64,000 nucleotides of DNA, taken from assembly GCF_014635245.1 (NCBI RefSeq), contig NZ_BMCP01000001.1, forward strand, positions 868,001 through 932,000, in the 5' to 3' direction. The stretch comes from Agaricicola taiwanensis (GTDB lineage Bacteria; Pseudomonadota; Alphaproteobacteria; Rhizobiales; Methylopilaceae). The notes beneath the pieces were generated by a model. It ran no database searches, had not been told where the DNA came from, and saw only the letters and a program-made list of their open reading frames with translations. This document shows positions 29,624 through 41,070 of the stretch, piece after piece. Made by a program: the position numbers and the translations under genes. Every line of letters starts with the position of its first letter. The stretch's first letter is position 1.

Positions 29624-30762
29624 AGCTCCAGGATGCGGCTGTAGAGCCGCGTCAGGGCTTCCAGCTCATCCACCGGCACATGTTCGTCCGCCTGATGCAT
29701 GGTGGTCCCGACAAGGCCAAGTTCAACCACGGGACAGTAGTCCTTGATAAAGCGGGCGTCCGATGTACCCCCGCCGGTCGATAGCTGCGGCATCCGGCCC
29801 GTCTCAGCCTCAACAGCCTTTTGCAGCAGGTCGACAAAGGGGCCCGGCGCGGTGAGGAAGGCTTCCGAATTGCTGGATGCGAAGGTGAGCTCGAATGGGA
29901 TCCCGCCGGCCGCCTTCGCAACACGGGCACGCAAGAGCGCCTCCAGGGAGGTCAGCGTGTGGAGGTCGTTGAAACGGGCGTTGAAAAGCGCCGTCACACT
30001 GGCGGGGATCACGTTGGAAGCCGGATTCCCGACGTCGACGCTGACCACCTCCAGGTTGGACGGCTGGAAATGCTCATTGCCCTCGTCCAGCGGCTGCATG
30101 AGCGCGGCGAGAACCGGCAGCGCCGCGCGGATGGGGTTCTGTGTCTTCTCGGGATAAGCGACGTGCCCCTGCTTGCCGTGGATCGTCAGGCGGCCGGTGC
30201 AGGAGCCGCGGCGCCCGATCTTCAGCGTATCCCCCATGGCCCCGACGCTGGTCGGCTCGCCGAGCAGACAATGGTCGAAACGCTCGCCCTTCTCCTGTGC
30301 CCAGGACAGCAGCTTCTTCGTGCCGTTGATGGCGGGGCCTTCCTCGTCGCCGGTGATGAGGAAGACGATGGACCCTTGGAAGGGCCCCTTGCGGACCTGT
30401 GACAGGGCCGCGGCAACCATGGCGGCGACGCCGCCCTTCATATCTACGGCGCCGCGCCCCCAGAGCTTTCCATCGGACACGTCACCTGAAAACGGCGGGT
30501 GGGTCCAGCCGGCCTCATCGCCCGGCGGAACCACATCGGTATGTCCCGCCAGCACGAGAACAGGTCCCTCTGTTCCGATCCGGGCATAAAGATTCTCGAC
30601 GTCGGGTGTATCCGGCGCGGAAAAGACAGGGCGGTGTACGGAGAAACCGGCCTGTTCCAGCACGCTGGCCAGCAGGGCGATGGCGCCGCCCTCATCAGGC
30701 GTTACGCTGGCGCAGCGCAGGAGATCGCGGGCCAGCGTAAGCACGTTCACCTCGCCGGCCAT
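29608..30762 (-). CDS. dapE: succinyl-diaminopimelate desuccinylase
   Basis: 384 residues. M20 metallopeptidase motifs: [12 protein letters not shown] (metal His/Asp), [28 protein letters not shown] (catalytic and metal Glu), and the C-terminal metal His in [12 protein letters not shown]. It hydrolyses N-succinyl-LL-diaminopimelate to LL-DAP in lysine and peptidoglycan synthesis. It is five bases after dapD, another enzyme of the same succinylase branch. Confidence 0.95.
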   Translation of the reverse strand: MAGEVNVLTLARDLLRCASVTPDEGGAIALLASVLEQAGFSVHRPVFSAPDTPDVENLYARIGTEGPVLVLAGHTDVVPPGDEAGWTHPPFSGDVSDGKLWGRGAVDMKGGVAAMVAAALSQVRKGPFQGSIVFLITGDEEGPAINGTKKLLSWAQEKGERFDHCLLGEPTSVGAMGDTLKIGRRGSCTGRLTIHGKQGHVAYPEKTQNPIRAALPVLAALMQPLDEGNEHFQPSNLEVVSVDVGNPASNVIPASVTALFNARFNDLHTLTSLEALLRARVAKAAGGIPFELTFASSNSEAFLTAPGPFVDLLQKAVEAETGRMPQLSTGGGTSDARFIKDYCPVVELGLVGTTMHQADEHVPVDELEALTRLYSRILELYFSG

Positions 30763-30767
30763 GATGT

Positions 30768-31610
30768 TCAGTCCCTGAGGAGTTCGTTGATCGATGTCTT
30801 CGAGCGGGTCTTCTCATCCACCCGCTTCACGATGACGGCGCAGGCAAGGTTCGGGCCGGGCGTGCCGTCGGCCAGCGGCTTGCCCGGCAGCGCGCCGGGA
30901 ACCACGACGGAATAGGCGGGCACTTCGCCGATGAAGGTCTCGCCCGTCGTGCGATCCACGATCTTCGTGGAGGCGCCGAGGAAGACGCCCATGGAGAGCA
31001 CCGACCCCTCGCGCACGATCACGCCTTCCGCCACTTCCGAGCGGGCGCCGATGAAGCAGTTGTCCTCGATGATGACGGGGCCGGCCTGCAGCGGCTCCAG
31101 CACGCCGCCGATGCCCGCGCCGCCGGAGATGTGCACATTCTTGCCGATCTGGGCGCAGGAACCGACGGTCGCCCAGGTGTCCACCATGGTGCCGCTGTCA
31201 ACATAGGCGCCGATGTTGACGAAGGAAGGCATCAGCACCACGCCCGGCGCGATGAAGGCCGAGCGGCGCACGATGCAATTGGGTACGGCGCGGAAGCCGG
31301 CGGCGCTGAACTCCTTGTCGGTCCAGCCGTCGAACTTGGAGGCGACCTTGTCCCACCATGAGGAGCCGCCGGGGCCGCCGCTGATGGTGACCATGTCGTT
31401 GAGGCGGAACGACAGCAGCACGGCCTTCTTCAGCCACTGATGGACGGTCCAGTCGGACCCAACCTTCTCCGCAACACGCGCCTTGCCGCTGTCCAGAAGC
31501 GCCAGGGCCTGTTCCACCGCCTCACGCACCTCGCCGGTCGTCTTGGCGGAGATATCGGCACGTGCCTCCCATGCGGCGTCGATGGTTGATTGCAGGTTCG
31601 CGTCAGTCAT
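30768..31610 (-). CDS. dapD: 2,3,4,5-tetrahydropyridine-2,6-dicarboxylate N-succinyltransferase
   Basis: 280 residues. An N-terminal helical domain ([20 protein letters not shown]) is followed by the left-handed beta-helix of hexapeptide repeats ([20 protein letters not shown] and [21 protein letters not shown]). The sequence [22 protein letters not shown] with a conserved [25 protein letters not shown] block (positions about 130-157) is diagnostic. It transfers succinyl from succinyl-CoA in DAP/lysine synthesis. First gene of the dapD-dapE pair. Confidence 0.95.
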   Translation of the reverse strand: MTDANLQSTIDAAWEARADISAKTTGEVREAVEQALALLDSGKARVAEKVGSDWTVHQWLKKAVLLSFRLNDMVTISGGPGGSSWWDKVASKFDGWTDKEFSAAGFRAVPNCIVRRSAFIAPGVVLMPSFVNIGAYVDSGTMVDTWATVGSCAQIGKNVHISGGAGIGGVLEPLQAGPVIIEDNCFIGARSEVAEGVIVREGSVLSMGVFLGASTKIVDRTTGETFIGEVPAYSVVVPGALPGKPLADGTPGPNLACAVIVKRVDEKTRSKTSINELLRD

Positions 31611-31673
31611 GGGAGGTCCTCGGAAAACAACAGGAAAGATCAGGCGTCGGTGTGTCCGGGACGAGGCCTGCTG

Positions 31674-32873
31674 TCAAGACTTGCGAACCTGGGTCTTGAT
31701 GCCGAAGGCAACAGCCACCGCACCCAGAAGCGCGACTGCGACGAAGGCGAAGGCGCTGGAGGGCTCGCCATGGTCGAGAATGCCGCCGATGACGAGCGGT
31801 GCCAGGGTCGAGCCGAGATCAAGCCCCGAGTAGACAAAGCCGAAGACCTTGCCGGTGGAGCCGGGAGGTGTTGCGGCCCGCACCATCATGTCGCGCGATG
31901 GGCTTGTGGAGCCCACGGCAAAACCGGCCAGGATCACGAAGAGGAAGACGAGCGGCACCGGCAGCGGCAGATAGCCGATGGCCAGCAGCATGAATCCTGC
32001 GAAAAACAGACCCACCGCGATGATACGGTCATGGTTGGGGGTCTTGTCGGCAAGAATGCCGCCGCCGAGAGCGCCGACGGCACTGCCAACGAGATAGAGG
32101 GTGGTCGCCAGCGCCGCCAGGGTCAGCGAGACATATTGCACCTTCGGCAGAAGTGTCGGCAGGAAGCTCTGAACGCCGGACATGGCCAGGGCAACCATCG
32201 CGAAATAAGCGAAGCAGATGAGGATCGGGCGTGACAGCAAGGCGATGGCCGGCGCGCCTGCGCTCGTCGGCGCGGCATGACTGTTCTGCACATGAAGATA
32301 GTTGCGCTCGGACAGGATGAGAGCGGCGAAGACCAGGCCGGCAAGCCCGATGATGATGAGCGCGGTGCGCCAGCCGAAGGCGCCGGACAGAGCCAGCACC
32401 ACCACAGGTGCGGCGGCCCAGCCGAGACTTCCGCCGATGTTGTGAACGCTATAGGCGCGTGCCATGCGGCTGGGTGTCACGCGCGCCGTGAGGATGGAAT
32501 AATCAGCCGGATGGAACACGCTGTTGCCGAGCCCGGCAATGACGGCGACGGGCAGGAAGAACCAGTAGGACGGGGCAAGGCCGGCAATCACCATGGACAG
32601 CCCGAGAAGCGCGATTCCTATGCAGAGGACCCGATGCGGACCGAAGCGGTCCACCACGAAGCCCGCCGCCACCTGGCCGAAGCCTGAGGTGGTGAAGAAC
32701 ACGGACATGATGAATCCGAGCTCGACATAGCCGACGCCGAACTCCGTTCGAAGGATCGGAAACAGCGGAGGCAGCACGAGATGGAAGAAGTGGCTGGAAA
32801 AATGGGCGCCGCCGATCAGGCTGATGACACGGCCGTCGCGGTAGGGCAGCGCTGCTGCGGATATCTCACTCAC
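31674..32873 (-). CDS. MFS transporter
   Basis: 399 residues with about 12 hydrophobic segments. The loop 2-3 motif appears as DRFGPHRVLC, and a second one between helices 8 and 9 as DKTPNHDRIIAVG. The N-terminal HFSSHFFHLVLPPLFPIL resembles Fsr/fosmidomycin-resistance-like and sugar-efflux-like members. The substrate is unknown. It is transcribed toward dapD with a 63-base gap, so it may be upstream in the same transcript, and divergent from the small stress-type genes at 33080. Confidence 0.8.
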   Translation of the reverse strand: MSEISAAALPYRDGRVISLIGGAHFSSHFFHLVLPPLFPILRTEFGVGYVELGFIMSVFFTTSGFGQVAAGFVVDRFGPHRVLCIGIALLGLSMVIAGLAPSYWFFLPVAVIAGLGNSVFHPADYSILTARVTPSRMARAYSVHNIGGSLGWAAAPVVVLALSGAFGWRTALIIIGLAGLVFAALILSERNYLHVQNSHAAPTSAGAPAIALLSRPILICFAYFAMVALAMSGVQSFLPTLLPKVQYVSLTLAALATTLYLVGSAVGALGGGILADKTPNHDRIIAVGLFFAGFMLLAIGYLPLPVPLVFLFVILAGFAVGSTSPSRDMMVRAATPPGSTGKVFGFVYSGLDLGSTLAPLVIGGILDHGEPSSAFAFVAVALLGAVAVAFGIKTQVRKS

Positions 32874-33028
32874 TTCAACCTCCGCCTGGGACTGCCGGAG
32901 GCACCCGAAAGCGATGAACTGTCAACAATGGCGGCGGACCATATCGCGACCCGGAGCGCGAGGAAATCGCCCTGCTGTGATCTGGTCCATGACGAAATGT
33001 GATGGGGTGCCGCGAAGTCAAGATTTCC

Positions 33029-33053
33029 GGAACCGCTCCTGCCGCCGCTCGTT
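33029..33053 (+). promoter_or_regulatory. EcfG-type general stress promoter
   Basis: GGAAC (33029-33033), a 16-base spacer and CGTT (33050-33053) match the consensus GGAAC-N16/17-CGTT recognised by EcfG, the alphaproteobacterial general stress response sigma factor. It lies 26 bases upstream of the ATG at 33080. A short hairpin (CTCGTTGT / ACAACGAG, 33048-33070) overlaps the -10 and runs to the ribosome site. Confidence 0.7.
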
Positions 33054-33079
33054 GTCCTTGAAACAACGAGGAGGAAGAC

Positions 33080-33265
33080 ATGAGCAGCAAAGCTCCACCG
33101 GTGCCGCCCGAAAACGCGAACCAGAAGGGGCCGGCACAGCCGCAGACGACCTCCACCGATGATACCCAGAAGGGGCAGGTCCGTACGCAGAACCTCGCAG
33201 AGCAAGGCCGCCAGGGAAACATCAAGCAGAACACCACCAACCAGGGCTACCAGCAGGATCGCTGA
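33080..33265 (+). CDS. small disordered protein, probable general stress protein
   Basis: 61 residues, starting after a strong GAGGAGGAAG ribosome site. The composition is almost entirely Pro, Gln, Asn, Lys, Gly and Thr with no hydrophobic core, so it is predicted intrinsically disordered. It ends NIKQNTTNQGYQQDR, a C-terminus I recall from small conserved rhizobial proteins. The function is unknown. The EcfG-type promoter just upstream and the similar small gene following suggest expression in stress or stationary phase. Confidence 0.75.
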   Translation: MSSKAPPVPPENANQKGPAQPQTTSTDDTQKGQVRTQNLAEQGRQGNIKQNTTNQGYQQDR

Positions 33266-33282
33266 TCGGAGGGTAGAGAGAG

Positions 33283-33483
33283 ATGTCGACATCAACCAAA
33301 TCGCCCAACACGATCCGGCAGGGCGGTCCCGGCGCATCCCATGAGAATGCCAAGGCACCGCTCGACATCCCGAAAGGAGCCGCGGACAGCGATGCGCGCC
33401 AGCGCAGCAAGGTATCCGGCGGCGGTGGCGAGAAGGACAGCCATCACACCCATGACGCCGAGCGAAAAGGAGGTGGCTCCTGA
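33283..33483 (+). CDS. small hydrophilic protein, second gene of the stress-type pair
   Basis: 66 residues with a GAGGGTAGAGAG ribosome site. It is rich in Gly, Ser, Lys, His and Asp (GGGGEKDSHHTHDAERKGGG at the end) and lacks hydrophobic segments, so it is probably disordered. It begins 17 bases after the preceding small gene and likely shares its EcfG-type promoter. Its stop lies inside a hairpin that serves as the thiC terminator on the other strand. No function is recognised. Confidence 0.65.
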   Translation: MSTSTKSPNTIRQGGPGASHENAKAPLDIPKGAADSDARQRSKVSGGGGEKDSHHTHDAERKGGGS

Positions 33484-33493
33484 GGCCACCTCC
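33465..33493 (-). terminator. intrinsic terminator of thiC
   Basis: On the minus strand a perfect 9-bp stem (GGAGGTGGC / GCCACCTCC, loop CTCAGGA) is followed by TTTTC, 19 bases past the thiC stop. It overlaps the last codons of the convergent small gene. Confidence 0.75.
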
Positions 33494-33511
33494 ACTCAAC
33501 GAGCCACCTTC

Positions 33512-35371
<1,860 letters not shown>

Positions 35372-35408
35372 TCAGCGAATCGCGGTGCGCTTTTTTGGAT
35401 GTGCGCGG

Positions 35409-35514
35409 TGTCCGTCCCTTCGCCGGTATGACCCGGATCAGGTTCTAAGGGTCACCGCGGCGTCCTGATGGACCGTCGGTATCTCAGCCCCTTCACGGGG
35501 CCCCCCTCGGAATA
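35409..35514 (-). promoter_or_regulatory. TPP riboswitch (THI element) of thiC
   Basis: Read on the minus strand it contains the conserved pyrimidine-sensor GGGGCTGAGATACCG and the pyrophosphate-sensor ACCCTTAGAACCTGATC followed by CGGGTCATACCGGCGAAGGGA elements of the thi-box. It lies 77 bases upstream of the thiC ATG. TPP binding would repress thiC. Confidence 0.95.
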
Positions 35515-35545
35515 GCGGGAAGCATCCGCCCCTTGGGCGACGCTG

Positions 35546-36262
35546 TCAACGGTTCAGCAGGATCTCTTCCAGGAAAGCGGTCAGATCGTCGGTCACATGG
35601 TCCACATGCGGACCCTTCACCGCGTCTTCGGCATGGCGCATGCGTTCCGAAACGTCCTCGCCATCAGGTGTCACGAGAACGGTGGTCATGCCCAGCTGGT
35701 GCGGCACGATGAGGTTGTGGGCGAGATCCTCGAACATGGCCGCACGTTCCGGCGCCACGCCGAAATGCGCGAGGAAACGCTCATAGACCACGCTTTCCGG
35801 CTTGGGTACGAAATCGGCGGCGGCGATGTCGAAGATGCCATCGAAAAGATCGCGTATGCCGATGGCCTTCGCGACATCTTCCGCGTGCTTCACCGATCCA
35901 TTGGTGAGGATGAAGCGCTTGCCGGGTAGCCGTTCGATGGCAAGCGCCAATGCCGGATTGGCGGTGATGCGGCCATGGTCGATCTCATGGACGAAATCCA
36001 TGAACTCATGCGGATCGATGCCGTCGACCGTCATCAGACCGCGCAGGGTCGTGCCGTGCTTACGGTAGTAGTGCTTCTGCAGCGCGCGAGCGGATATGCC
36101 GTCGATGCCGAAGCGGTCGGCGATGAACAGCGACATGCGCTGGTCGATCAGCTCGAACAGCCGGCTCGACGGCGGATAGAGCGTGTTGTCGAGGTCGAAG
36201 ATCCAGGCCTCGACCGTCTTGAAGGAGCGCGGCTCAGCGCCGGATGAGGGTTCCGGCGCCAT
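35546..36262 (-). CDS. HAD-family hydrolase, pyrimidine 5'-nucleotidase type
   Basis: 238 residues from ATG 36262, chosen because homology begins soon after and an earlier frame runs deep into argB. HAD motif I is [11 protein letters not shown] (nucleophile Asp about residue 20), motif II is FILTNGS, and motif III/IV includes [13 protein letters not shown] and FEDLAHNL. The SDT1-like subgroup (DLDNTLY start) dephosphorylates UMP/CMP or related compounds. Its 5' end overlaps the end of argB by 29 bases, so the two are cotranscribed. The substrate is not certain. Confidence 0.88.
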   Translation of the reverse strand: MAPEPSSGAEPRSFKTVEAWIFDLDNTLYPPSSRLFELIDQRMSLFIADRFGIDGISARALQKHYYRKHGTTLRGLMTVDGIDPHEFMDFVHEIDHGRITANPALALAIERLPGKRFILTNGSVKHAEDVAKAIGIRDLFDGIFDIAAADFVPKPESVVYERFLAHFGVAPERAAMFEDLAHNLIVPHQLGMTTVLVTPDGEDVSERMRHAEDAVKGPHVDHVTDDLTAFLEEILLNR

Positions 36263-37130
36263 GATCCGTGAGGAGTTCGAGCAGTACGGCATGGGGCACC
36301 TTGCCATCCAGGATGACCACGGCCTCCACGCCGCGTTCCAGCGCATAGATGCAGGTCTCGACCTTGGGGATCATGCCGCCGGTGATGGTGCCGTCGGCGA
36401 TGAGGTCGCGGCACTGGTCCACGGTGAGCTCTGGGATCAGCTCCTTGTCCTTGTTGAGGACGCCTGGAACGTCGGTGAGGAGAAGGAGGCGCTTGGCGTT
36501 CATGGCCCCGGCGATGGCACCCGCGAAGGTATCGGCATTGACGTTATAGGTCTGGCCGTCGCGGCCGATGGCGACCGGCGCCAGAACGGGCGTGATCTCA
36601 GCATTGAGCACCGCGTCCAGCACCGTGCGGTTGACCGTCTCCGGCTCCCCGACGAAACCGAGGTCGACGATCTTCTCGATGTTGGAATCCGGATCGACCA
36701 CCGTGCGCGAGACCTTGCGCGCCGTGACCATGCCGCCGTCCTTGCCGCAAAGCCCGATGGCCTTGCCGCCCTCGGCTGCGATGGTGCCGACGATCTGCTT
36801 GTTGATGGAGCCCGCCAGCACCATTTCCACGATCTCGACGGTGGCCTTGTCCGTGATCCTGAGCCCTGCCGCGAATTCCGATTTGACGCCCAGTTTCTCC
36901 AGCATCTTGCCGATCTGGGGGCCGCCGCCGTGCACCACGATGGGCTTCACGCCCGACTGCTCCAGCAGCACCACGTCCTCGGCGAAGTCTTCGGCTGCCG
37001 CCGGGTCGCCCATGGCATGGCCGCCGTATTTGATCACCACGATCTCCTGGTCGTAGCGCTGCATGTGCGGCAGCGCCTGGACGAGGGTTTCAGCCTGGGT
37101 CTGAACGTCGGGCAGGGTGATGTCGGGCAT
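36234..37130 (-). CDS. argB: acetylglutamate kinase
   Basis: 298 residues. The amino-acid kinase fold has the phosphate-binding [13 protein letters not shown], the acetylglutamate-binding [12 protein letters not shown], and the C-terminal [22 protein letters not shown]. It phosphorylates N-acetyl-L-glutamate in arginine synthesis; the long form (about 300 residues) with an N-terminal helix ([16 protein letters not shown]) is usually arginine-inhibited. engB lies upstream and the HAD phosphatase downstream, as in many Hyphomicrobiales. Confidence 0.96.
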   Translation of the reverse strand: MPDITLPDVQTQAETLVQALPHMQRYDQEIVVIKYGGHAMGDPAAAEDFAEDVVLLEQSGVKPIVVHGGGPQIGKMLEKLGVKSEFAAGLRITDKATVEIVEMVLAGSINKQIVGTIAAEGGKAIGLCGKDGGMVTARKVSRTVVDPDSNIEKIVDLGFVGEPETVNRTVLDAVLNAEITPVLAPVAIGRDGQTYNVNADTFAGAIAGAMNAKRLLLLTDVPGVLNKDKELIPELTVDQCRDLIADGTITGGMIPKVETCIYALERGVEAVVILDGKVPHAVLLELLTDHGAGTLIRR

Positions 37131-37232
37131 GAGGCAACCTGTGGCGGGAGCGGGAATTCGAGCTGTTTCTAGCCCCCGAATGCGTCAGGGAAAAGACCCC
37201 CGCTCGCAAACTGTCGACGGCATCGGCGCTTT

Positions 37233-37874
37233 TCAGGCGCCAAGCTCGGTCATTAGACGCACGATGGAGGCCCGAAGCGCGGGAATGCCGTCGCCGGTGC
37301 GCGATGAGGTGGCCACAATCTCCGGATAGGCCGCCGGCCGTCGCGACAGCTGCTGCAGCACCGTCTCGCGGCGCGCATCAAGTTCCGCCGGGCGCAGCTG
37401 ATCGGTCTTGGTGAGCACGATCTGGTACGACACCGCGGCCTTGTCCAGCTCGTCGAGGATCTCGGTATCGGCGGTTTTCAGCCCGTGCCGAGAGTCGATC
37501 ATGACAAAGATGCGCGCGAGATTGGCGCGGCCTGCAAGGTAGGAGCGGATCAGCCGGGTCCAGGCCTTGACCTTTGCCTCAGGCGCCTGGGCGAAACCAT
37601 AGCCCGGCAGGTCGACAAGCTTCAGGGCGCCGTCGAGGTCGAAGAAGTTGATCTCCTGCGTCCGGCCGGGCGTGTTCGACACCTTGGCCAGCGTTTTCCG
37701 GTAGGTCAGCGCGTTGAGGAGGCTGGACTTCCCTGCATTGGACCGGCCGGCAAAAGCGATCTCCAGCCCCTCCATGGGTGGCAGCTGGTCGAGTTTCACC
37801 GAACCCTTCATGAAGGTGCAGGGGCGGGCGAAGAGCTTGCGACCGGCTTCGGTCAGGGGATCCGTTTCGATCAT
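37233..37874 (-). CDS. engB: ribosome biogenesis GTP-binding protein YihA/EngB
   Basis: 213 residues from ATG 37874. An in-frame extension upstream lies inside the acetyltransferase gene and is not used. G-domain motifs: G1 GRSNAGKSSLLN (about residue 44), G2 region SNTPGRTQEINFF, G3 DLPGYGFA, G4 TKTDQL, G5 ATSS. An essential GTPase in 50S subunit assembly. The ATG overlaps the stop of the upstream hexapeptide acetyltransferase by four bases. Confidence 0.95.
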   Translation of the reverse strand: MIETDPLTEAGRKLFARPCTFMKGSVKLDQLPPMEGLEIAFAGRSNAGKSSLLNALTYRKTLAKVSNTPGRTQEINFFDLDGALKLVDLPGYGFAQAPEAKVKAWTRLIRSYLAGRANLARIFVMIDSRHGLKTADTEILDELDKAAVSYQIVLTKTDQLRPAELDARRETVLQQLSRRPAAYPEIVATSSRTGDGIPALRASIVRLMTELGA

Positions 37875-38524
37875 GGTGTCTGGTTCCGTGCCGCCCTGAG
37901 AGCGGCGATGTTCGCGCCCCGGATGGCGGCAAGATGTTCTGTAATGGTCTCCGGAGGCCAGTTCCACCAGGCGATGGAAAGCAGTTCATCGATCGTGGCG
38001 GGATCAAACCGCGTGCGAAGCACCCGGCCCGGATTGCCGGCAACGATGGCATAGGGCGGAACGTCCGATCCGACCACCGCCTCTGTGCCGATGATGGCGC
38101 CGTCGCCGATGCGCACGCCCGGCAGGATGGTGGCCCGTGCGCCGATCCACACGTCGTTGCCGATGACGGTGTCACCCCTCACATTCGCCGTGTAGCTGGC
38201 GATGTCGAAACCGGCTTCCCAGCCCCTGCCGAAGATGTTGAACGGAAAGGTCGAGAAACCGGCCATCGCATGGTTTGCGCCGTTCATGATGATGCGGGCG
38301 CCGGTGCCGATCGCGCAGAAGCCGCCGATCTCCAGGCGGTCTCCTAGGAAGTCGAAATGATAGAGCACATTCCGCTCGAAGAAGGCCTCCGGCGCATCGG
38401 GGTCATCGTAGTAGCTGTACGCCCCGACGCCGACATTGCCGCGACCTTCCGCCAGAGGCTTCAGAAAAACGATCCGCGAATGCTCCGGCACCGGGTGAAG
38501 CGTGTCGGAATCGGGGCCGTGCAT
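37871..38524 (-). CDS. hexapeptide-repeat O-acetyltransferase, CatB/Vat-like
   Basis: 217 residues. Left-handed beta-helix hexapeptides (IGGFCAIGTGARIIM and VIGNDVWIGARATILPGVRIGDGA), and the catalytic His in NGANHAMAGFSTFP typical of xenobiotic acetyltransferases (CatB chloramphenicol, Vat streptogramin). The C-terminus carries VAGNPGRVLRTRFD. Chromosomal members between engB and yidC are not proven antibiotic resistance genes, so the acceptor substrate is unknown. Coupled to engB by an ATGA overlap. Confidence 0.85.
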   Translation of the reverse strand: MHGPDSDTLHPVPEHSRIVFLKPLAEGRGNVGVGAYSYYDDPDAPEAFFERNVLYHFDFLGDRLEIGGFCAIGTGARIIMNGANHAMAGFSTFPFNIFGRGWEAGFDIASYTANVRGDTVIGNDVWIGARATILPGVRIGDGAIIGTEAVVGSDVPPYAIVAGNPGRVLRTRFDPATIDELLSIAWWNWPPETITEHLAAIRGANIAALRAARNQTP

Positions 38525-38602
38525 GGGCGTGCCTCCTTGTCAGCGAAACAGTCGACGAGGCAGGCATGAGAAGCGAGGCATTCAGCCTCGCCTCAAGCGC
38601 CC

Positions 38603-40387
38603 TCAGCTCTGCGTCTTCTTCTTTCGATCGAATATGCCCTTCAGATTGTCGAACAGTTCGATCTTGGCGCCCTGGCGCTTCATGATCAGGCCCTGCTGCA
38701 GGATCGACAGGAAGTTGTTCCACGACCAGTAGATCACGAGACCCGCCGGGAAGGATGCCAGGAGGAAGGTGAAGAACACCGGCATCCAGGTGAAGATCAT
38801 GGCTTGCGCCGGATCGGGCGGCGTCGGGTTCATGCGCATCTGCAGGAACATCGTGATGCCCATGATGATGGGCCAGATGCCGATCATCAGGAAGGTCGGC
38901 GGATCCCAGGGGATGAGGCCGAACAGGTTGAAGATCGTCGTCGGATCCGGTGCGGACAGATCGCGGATCCAGCCGAAGAAGGGCGCGTGGCGCATTTCGA
39001 TGGTGACGAACAGAACCTTGTAGAGCGCGAAGAACACCGGGATCTGGATCAGCACGGGCCAGCAGCCGGCCACGGGATTGATCTTCTCCCGCTTGTAGAG
39101 CTCCATCATCTCCTGCTGCTGCTTGACGCGGTCGTCCTTATAGCGCTCCCGCATCTTCATCATTTCGGGCTGCACCATCTTCATCTTCGCCATGGACTTG
39201 TAGGACTGGTTGGCCAGCGGCAGGAAGATGAGCTTGACGATCACGGTCACGACGAGGATTGCGATGCCGAAATTGCCGAAGAAGTGGAAGAAGAAGTCGA
39301 TGGCATAGAACATCGGCTTGGTGATGAAGTAGAACCAGCCCCAGTCGATCATCAGCTCGAAGCGGGGGATCGACTGCTCGTTCTCGTAGCGGTCGAGGAT
39401 GTTGGTTTCCTTCGCGCCGGCGAACAGGCGGGTGGAGACTTCGGCCGTCGCGCCGGCCGCAATATCCTGCGCCGGCATCAGGTAATCGGCCTGATAGGTC
39501 GGAGTTCCGCCGGCGGTGCCGGTGATGAAGCGGCCGGTGAAGTCCTGCTGGGGGGGCACCAGCGCCGCTGCCCAATATTTATCGGTGATGCCGAGCCAGC
39601 CGCTGTTCGACTGGTAGGTGAAGGCCTTCTGGTCTTCAAAGTCCGAGTACTTCACCTCCTGCAGGCCCTGATCGCCGAGGACGCCGATCATGCCTTCGTG
39701 CAGGATGTAATAGCCGGCCGTTTGCGGCAGCCCGTGGCGGGACACCAGCGCATAGGGGAAGAGCTGAACCGCGGCGGCACCGTTGTTGGTGACGCTATCC
39801 TTGACGGTGAACAGGTAATCGCGGTCGACGGAAATCTCGCGGCGGAAAGTGAGGCCTTGCCCGTTATCCCAGGTCAGCGTGACCGGGGTGTCCGGGGTCA
39901 GCGTGCCCGAGCCTTCCTGCGTCCATACGGTTGACGCGCTCGGCAATGCATCGGCCGGCACCCCCTGCGAGCCCACCCAGCCGAATTCGGCATAATAGGG
40001 ATGCGCGCTGCCAACCGGTGAGAGCAGCACGATGTTGGAACTGGAGGGGTCTACCGTCTCGCGATAATCCTTCAGCGCCAGATCATCGATGCGGCCACCC
40101 GTGAGCGCGACGGAACCGCGAACGCGCGGCGTGTCGATGGTGATGCGCTGGCTGCGGGCAAGCGCCTCTTCGCGGCTCGCGGCGGGCGCGATGGCGGGTG
40201 TTACCTGCGGTGTGGTTGCGGGCGTCTGCGGCTGGGCGCCTTGGCCCGGCTGTCCGGCGGTAACGGAATCGGCCGGCGTGTCTTGAACCGCGGCCTCACG
40301 CGTCGGTGTCCCGACGAAATATTCCCATCCAACGAGCACGCCGATCGACAGCACGATGGCGATGATGAAGTTACGATTGTGGGTCAT
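38603..40387 (-). CDS. yidC: membrane protein insertase YidC
   Basis: 594 residues from ATG 40387. An N-terminal helix ([20 protein letters not shown]) and a large periplasmic beta-supersandwich domain (about 60-370) are followed by five conserved membrane segments, including the cytoplasmic loop [20 protein letters not shown] and the hydrophilic-groove helix with [20 protein letters not shown] Pro/Gln/Thr-rich linker after the first helix is variable. It inserts and folds inner-membrane proteins with or without SecYEG. The 5' end overlaps rnpA by 17 bases. Confidence 0.96.
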   Translation of the reverse strand: MTHNRNFIIAIVLSIGVLVGWEYFVGTPTREAAVQDTPADSVTAGQPGQGAQPQTPATTPQVTPAIAPAASREEALARSQRITIDTPRVRGSVALTGGRIDDLALKDYRETVDPSSSNIVLLSPVGSAHPYYAEFGWVGSQGVPADALPSASTVWTQEGSGTLTPDTPVTLTWDNGQGLTFRREISVDRDYLFTVKDSVTNNGAAAVQLFPYALVSRHGLPQTAGYYILHEGMIGVLGDQGLQEVKYSDFEDQKAFTYQSNSGWLGITDKYWAAALVPPQQDFTGRFITGTAGGTPTYQADYLMPAQDIAAGATAEVSTRLFAGAKETNILDRYENEQSIPRFELMIDWGWFYFITKPMFYAIDFFFHFFGNFGIAILVVTVIVKLIFLPLANQSYKSMAKMKMVQPEMMKMRERYKDDRVKQQQEMMELYKREKINPVAGCWPVLIQIPVFFALYKVLFVTIEMRHAPFFGWIRDLSAPDPTTIFNLFGLIPWDPPTFLMIGIWPIIMGITMFLQMRMNPTPPDPAQAMIFTWMPVFFTFLLASFPAGLVIYWSWNNFLSILQQGLIMKRQGAKIELFDNLKGIFDRKKKTQS

Positions 40388-40787
40388 CACTCTTGTCTTC
40401 CCGTGGATGTACGGCTTTGGCCCGTCCAGCGCCGTTCTTGTGAACGCGCGCGAAGGCGGCTGCAAGGTCTGAAAGCATGGTTTCAAACGGTGCGTCGATA
40501 AGACCGCGCCGTGCGACGATCACATAATCATGACCGGGACGCGCATTTGTATCCGCGACGCGAGGCACCGCCACGCGCAGCCGGCGCCGGATGCGGTTCC
40601 GCTCGACGGCATTTCCGACTTTGCGCGTGATGGTGAAGCCGAGCCTGATCAGGGACACGCCGTCAGCGCGGTCGCGGGCCTGAAGCGTCAGGAGGTCGGC
40701 ATGGGCGCGCCTGCCGCTGGAAGCGGCCTTGAAGTCCGCGCGCCGTCTCAAGCGATCGAGCCGCGGGGCCTCTGAGGGGTCCCGCAC
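40371..40787 (-). CDS. rnpA: ribonuclease P protein component
   Basis: 138 residues from a GTG. It has the RNR signature [16 protein letters not shown] (about residue 56-71), the leader-binding FTITRK and the VIVARRG strand. It assists the catalytic RNase P RNA in 5' maturation of tRNAs. It starts 11 bases after rpmH and overlaps yidC, the conserved rpmH-rnpA-yidC order. Confidence 0.94.
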   Translation of the reverse strand: MRDPSEAPRLDRLRRRADFKAASSGRRAHADLLTLQARDRADGVSLIRLGFTITRKVGNAVERNRIRRRLRVAVPRVADTNARPGHDYVIVARRGLIDAPFETMLSDLAAAFARVHKNGAGRAKAVHPREDKSDDPQS

Positions 40788-40798
40788 GGTCGTTATCG

Positions 40799-40933
40799 TC
40801 AGGCCGACAGGCGCTTCCGTCCGCGGGCGCGGCGAAGAGCGATGATCTTACGGCCGTTTTTGGTCGCCATACGGGCGCGGTAGCCGTGGCGGCGCTTGCG
40901 CACGAGCTTGCTCGGCTGATAGGTGCGTTTCAC
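40799..40933 (-). CDS. rpmH: 50S ribosomal protein L34
   Basis: 44 residues from a GTG ([20 protein letters not shown], continuing [20 protein letters not shown]). Highly basic and of exact family length. A component of the large ribosomal subunit. First gene of the rpmH-rnpA-yidC run. Confidence 0.97.
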   Translation of the reverse strand: MKRTYQPSKLVRKRRHGYRARMATKNGRKIIALRRARGRKRLSA

Positions 40934-41070
40934 GGGTCGTCTCCGTCGGCGTCAACGCGGGCTGTCGCGCGCGCCGTTACAAGCTGTCAAACATAAGGAG
41001 GGCGCCCGCCACTTCCGCGGACGCCCGATGTCGGGGGCTTATAAGGGACAGCCGGAGGTTTCGTCAACGC

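Noticed and set aside
40799-41070. Replication origin near rpmH
   Set aside because: No cluster of DnaA-box-like sequences was seen and dnaA is absent; in alphaproteobacteria oriC is often elsewhere.
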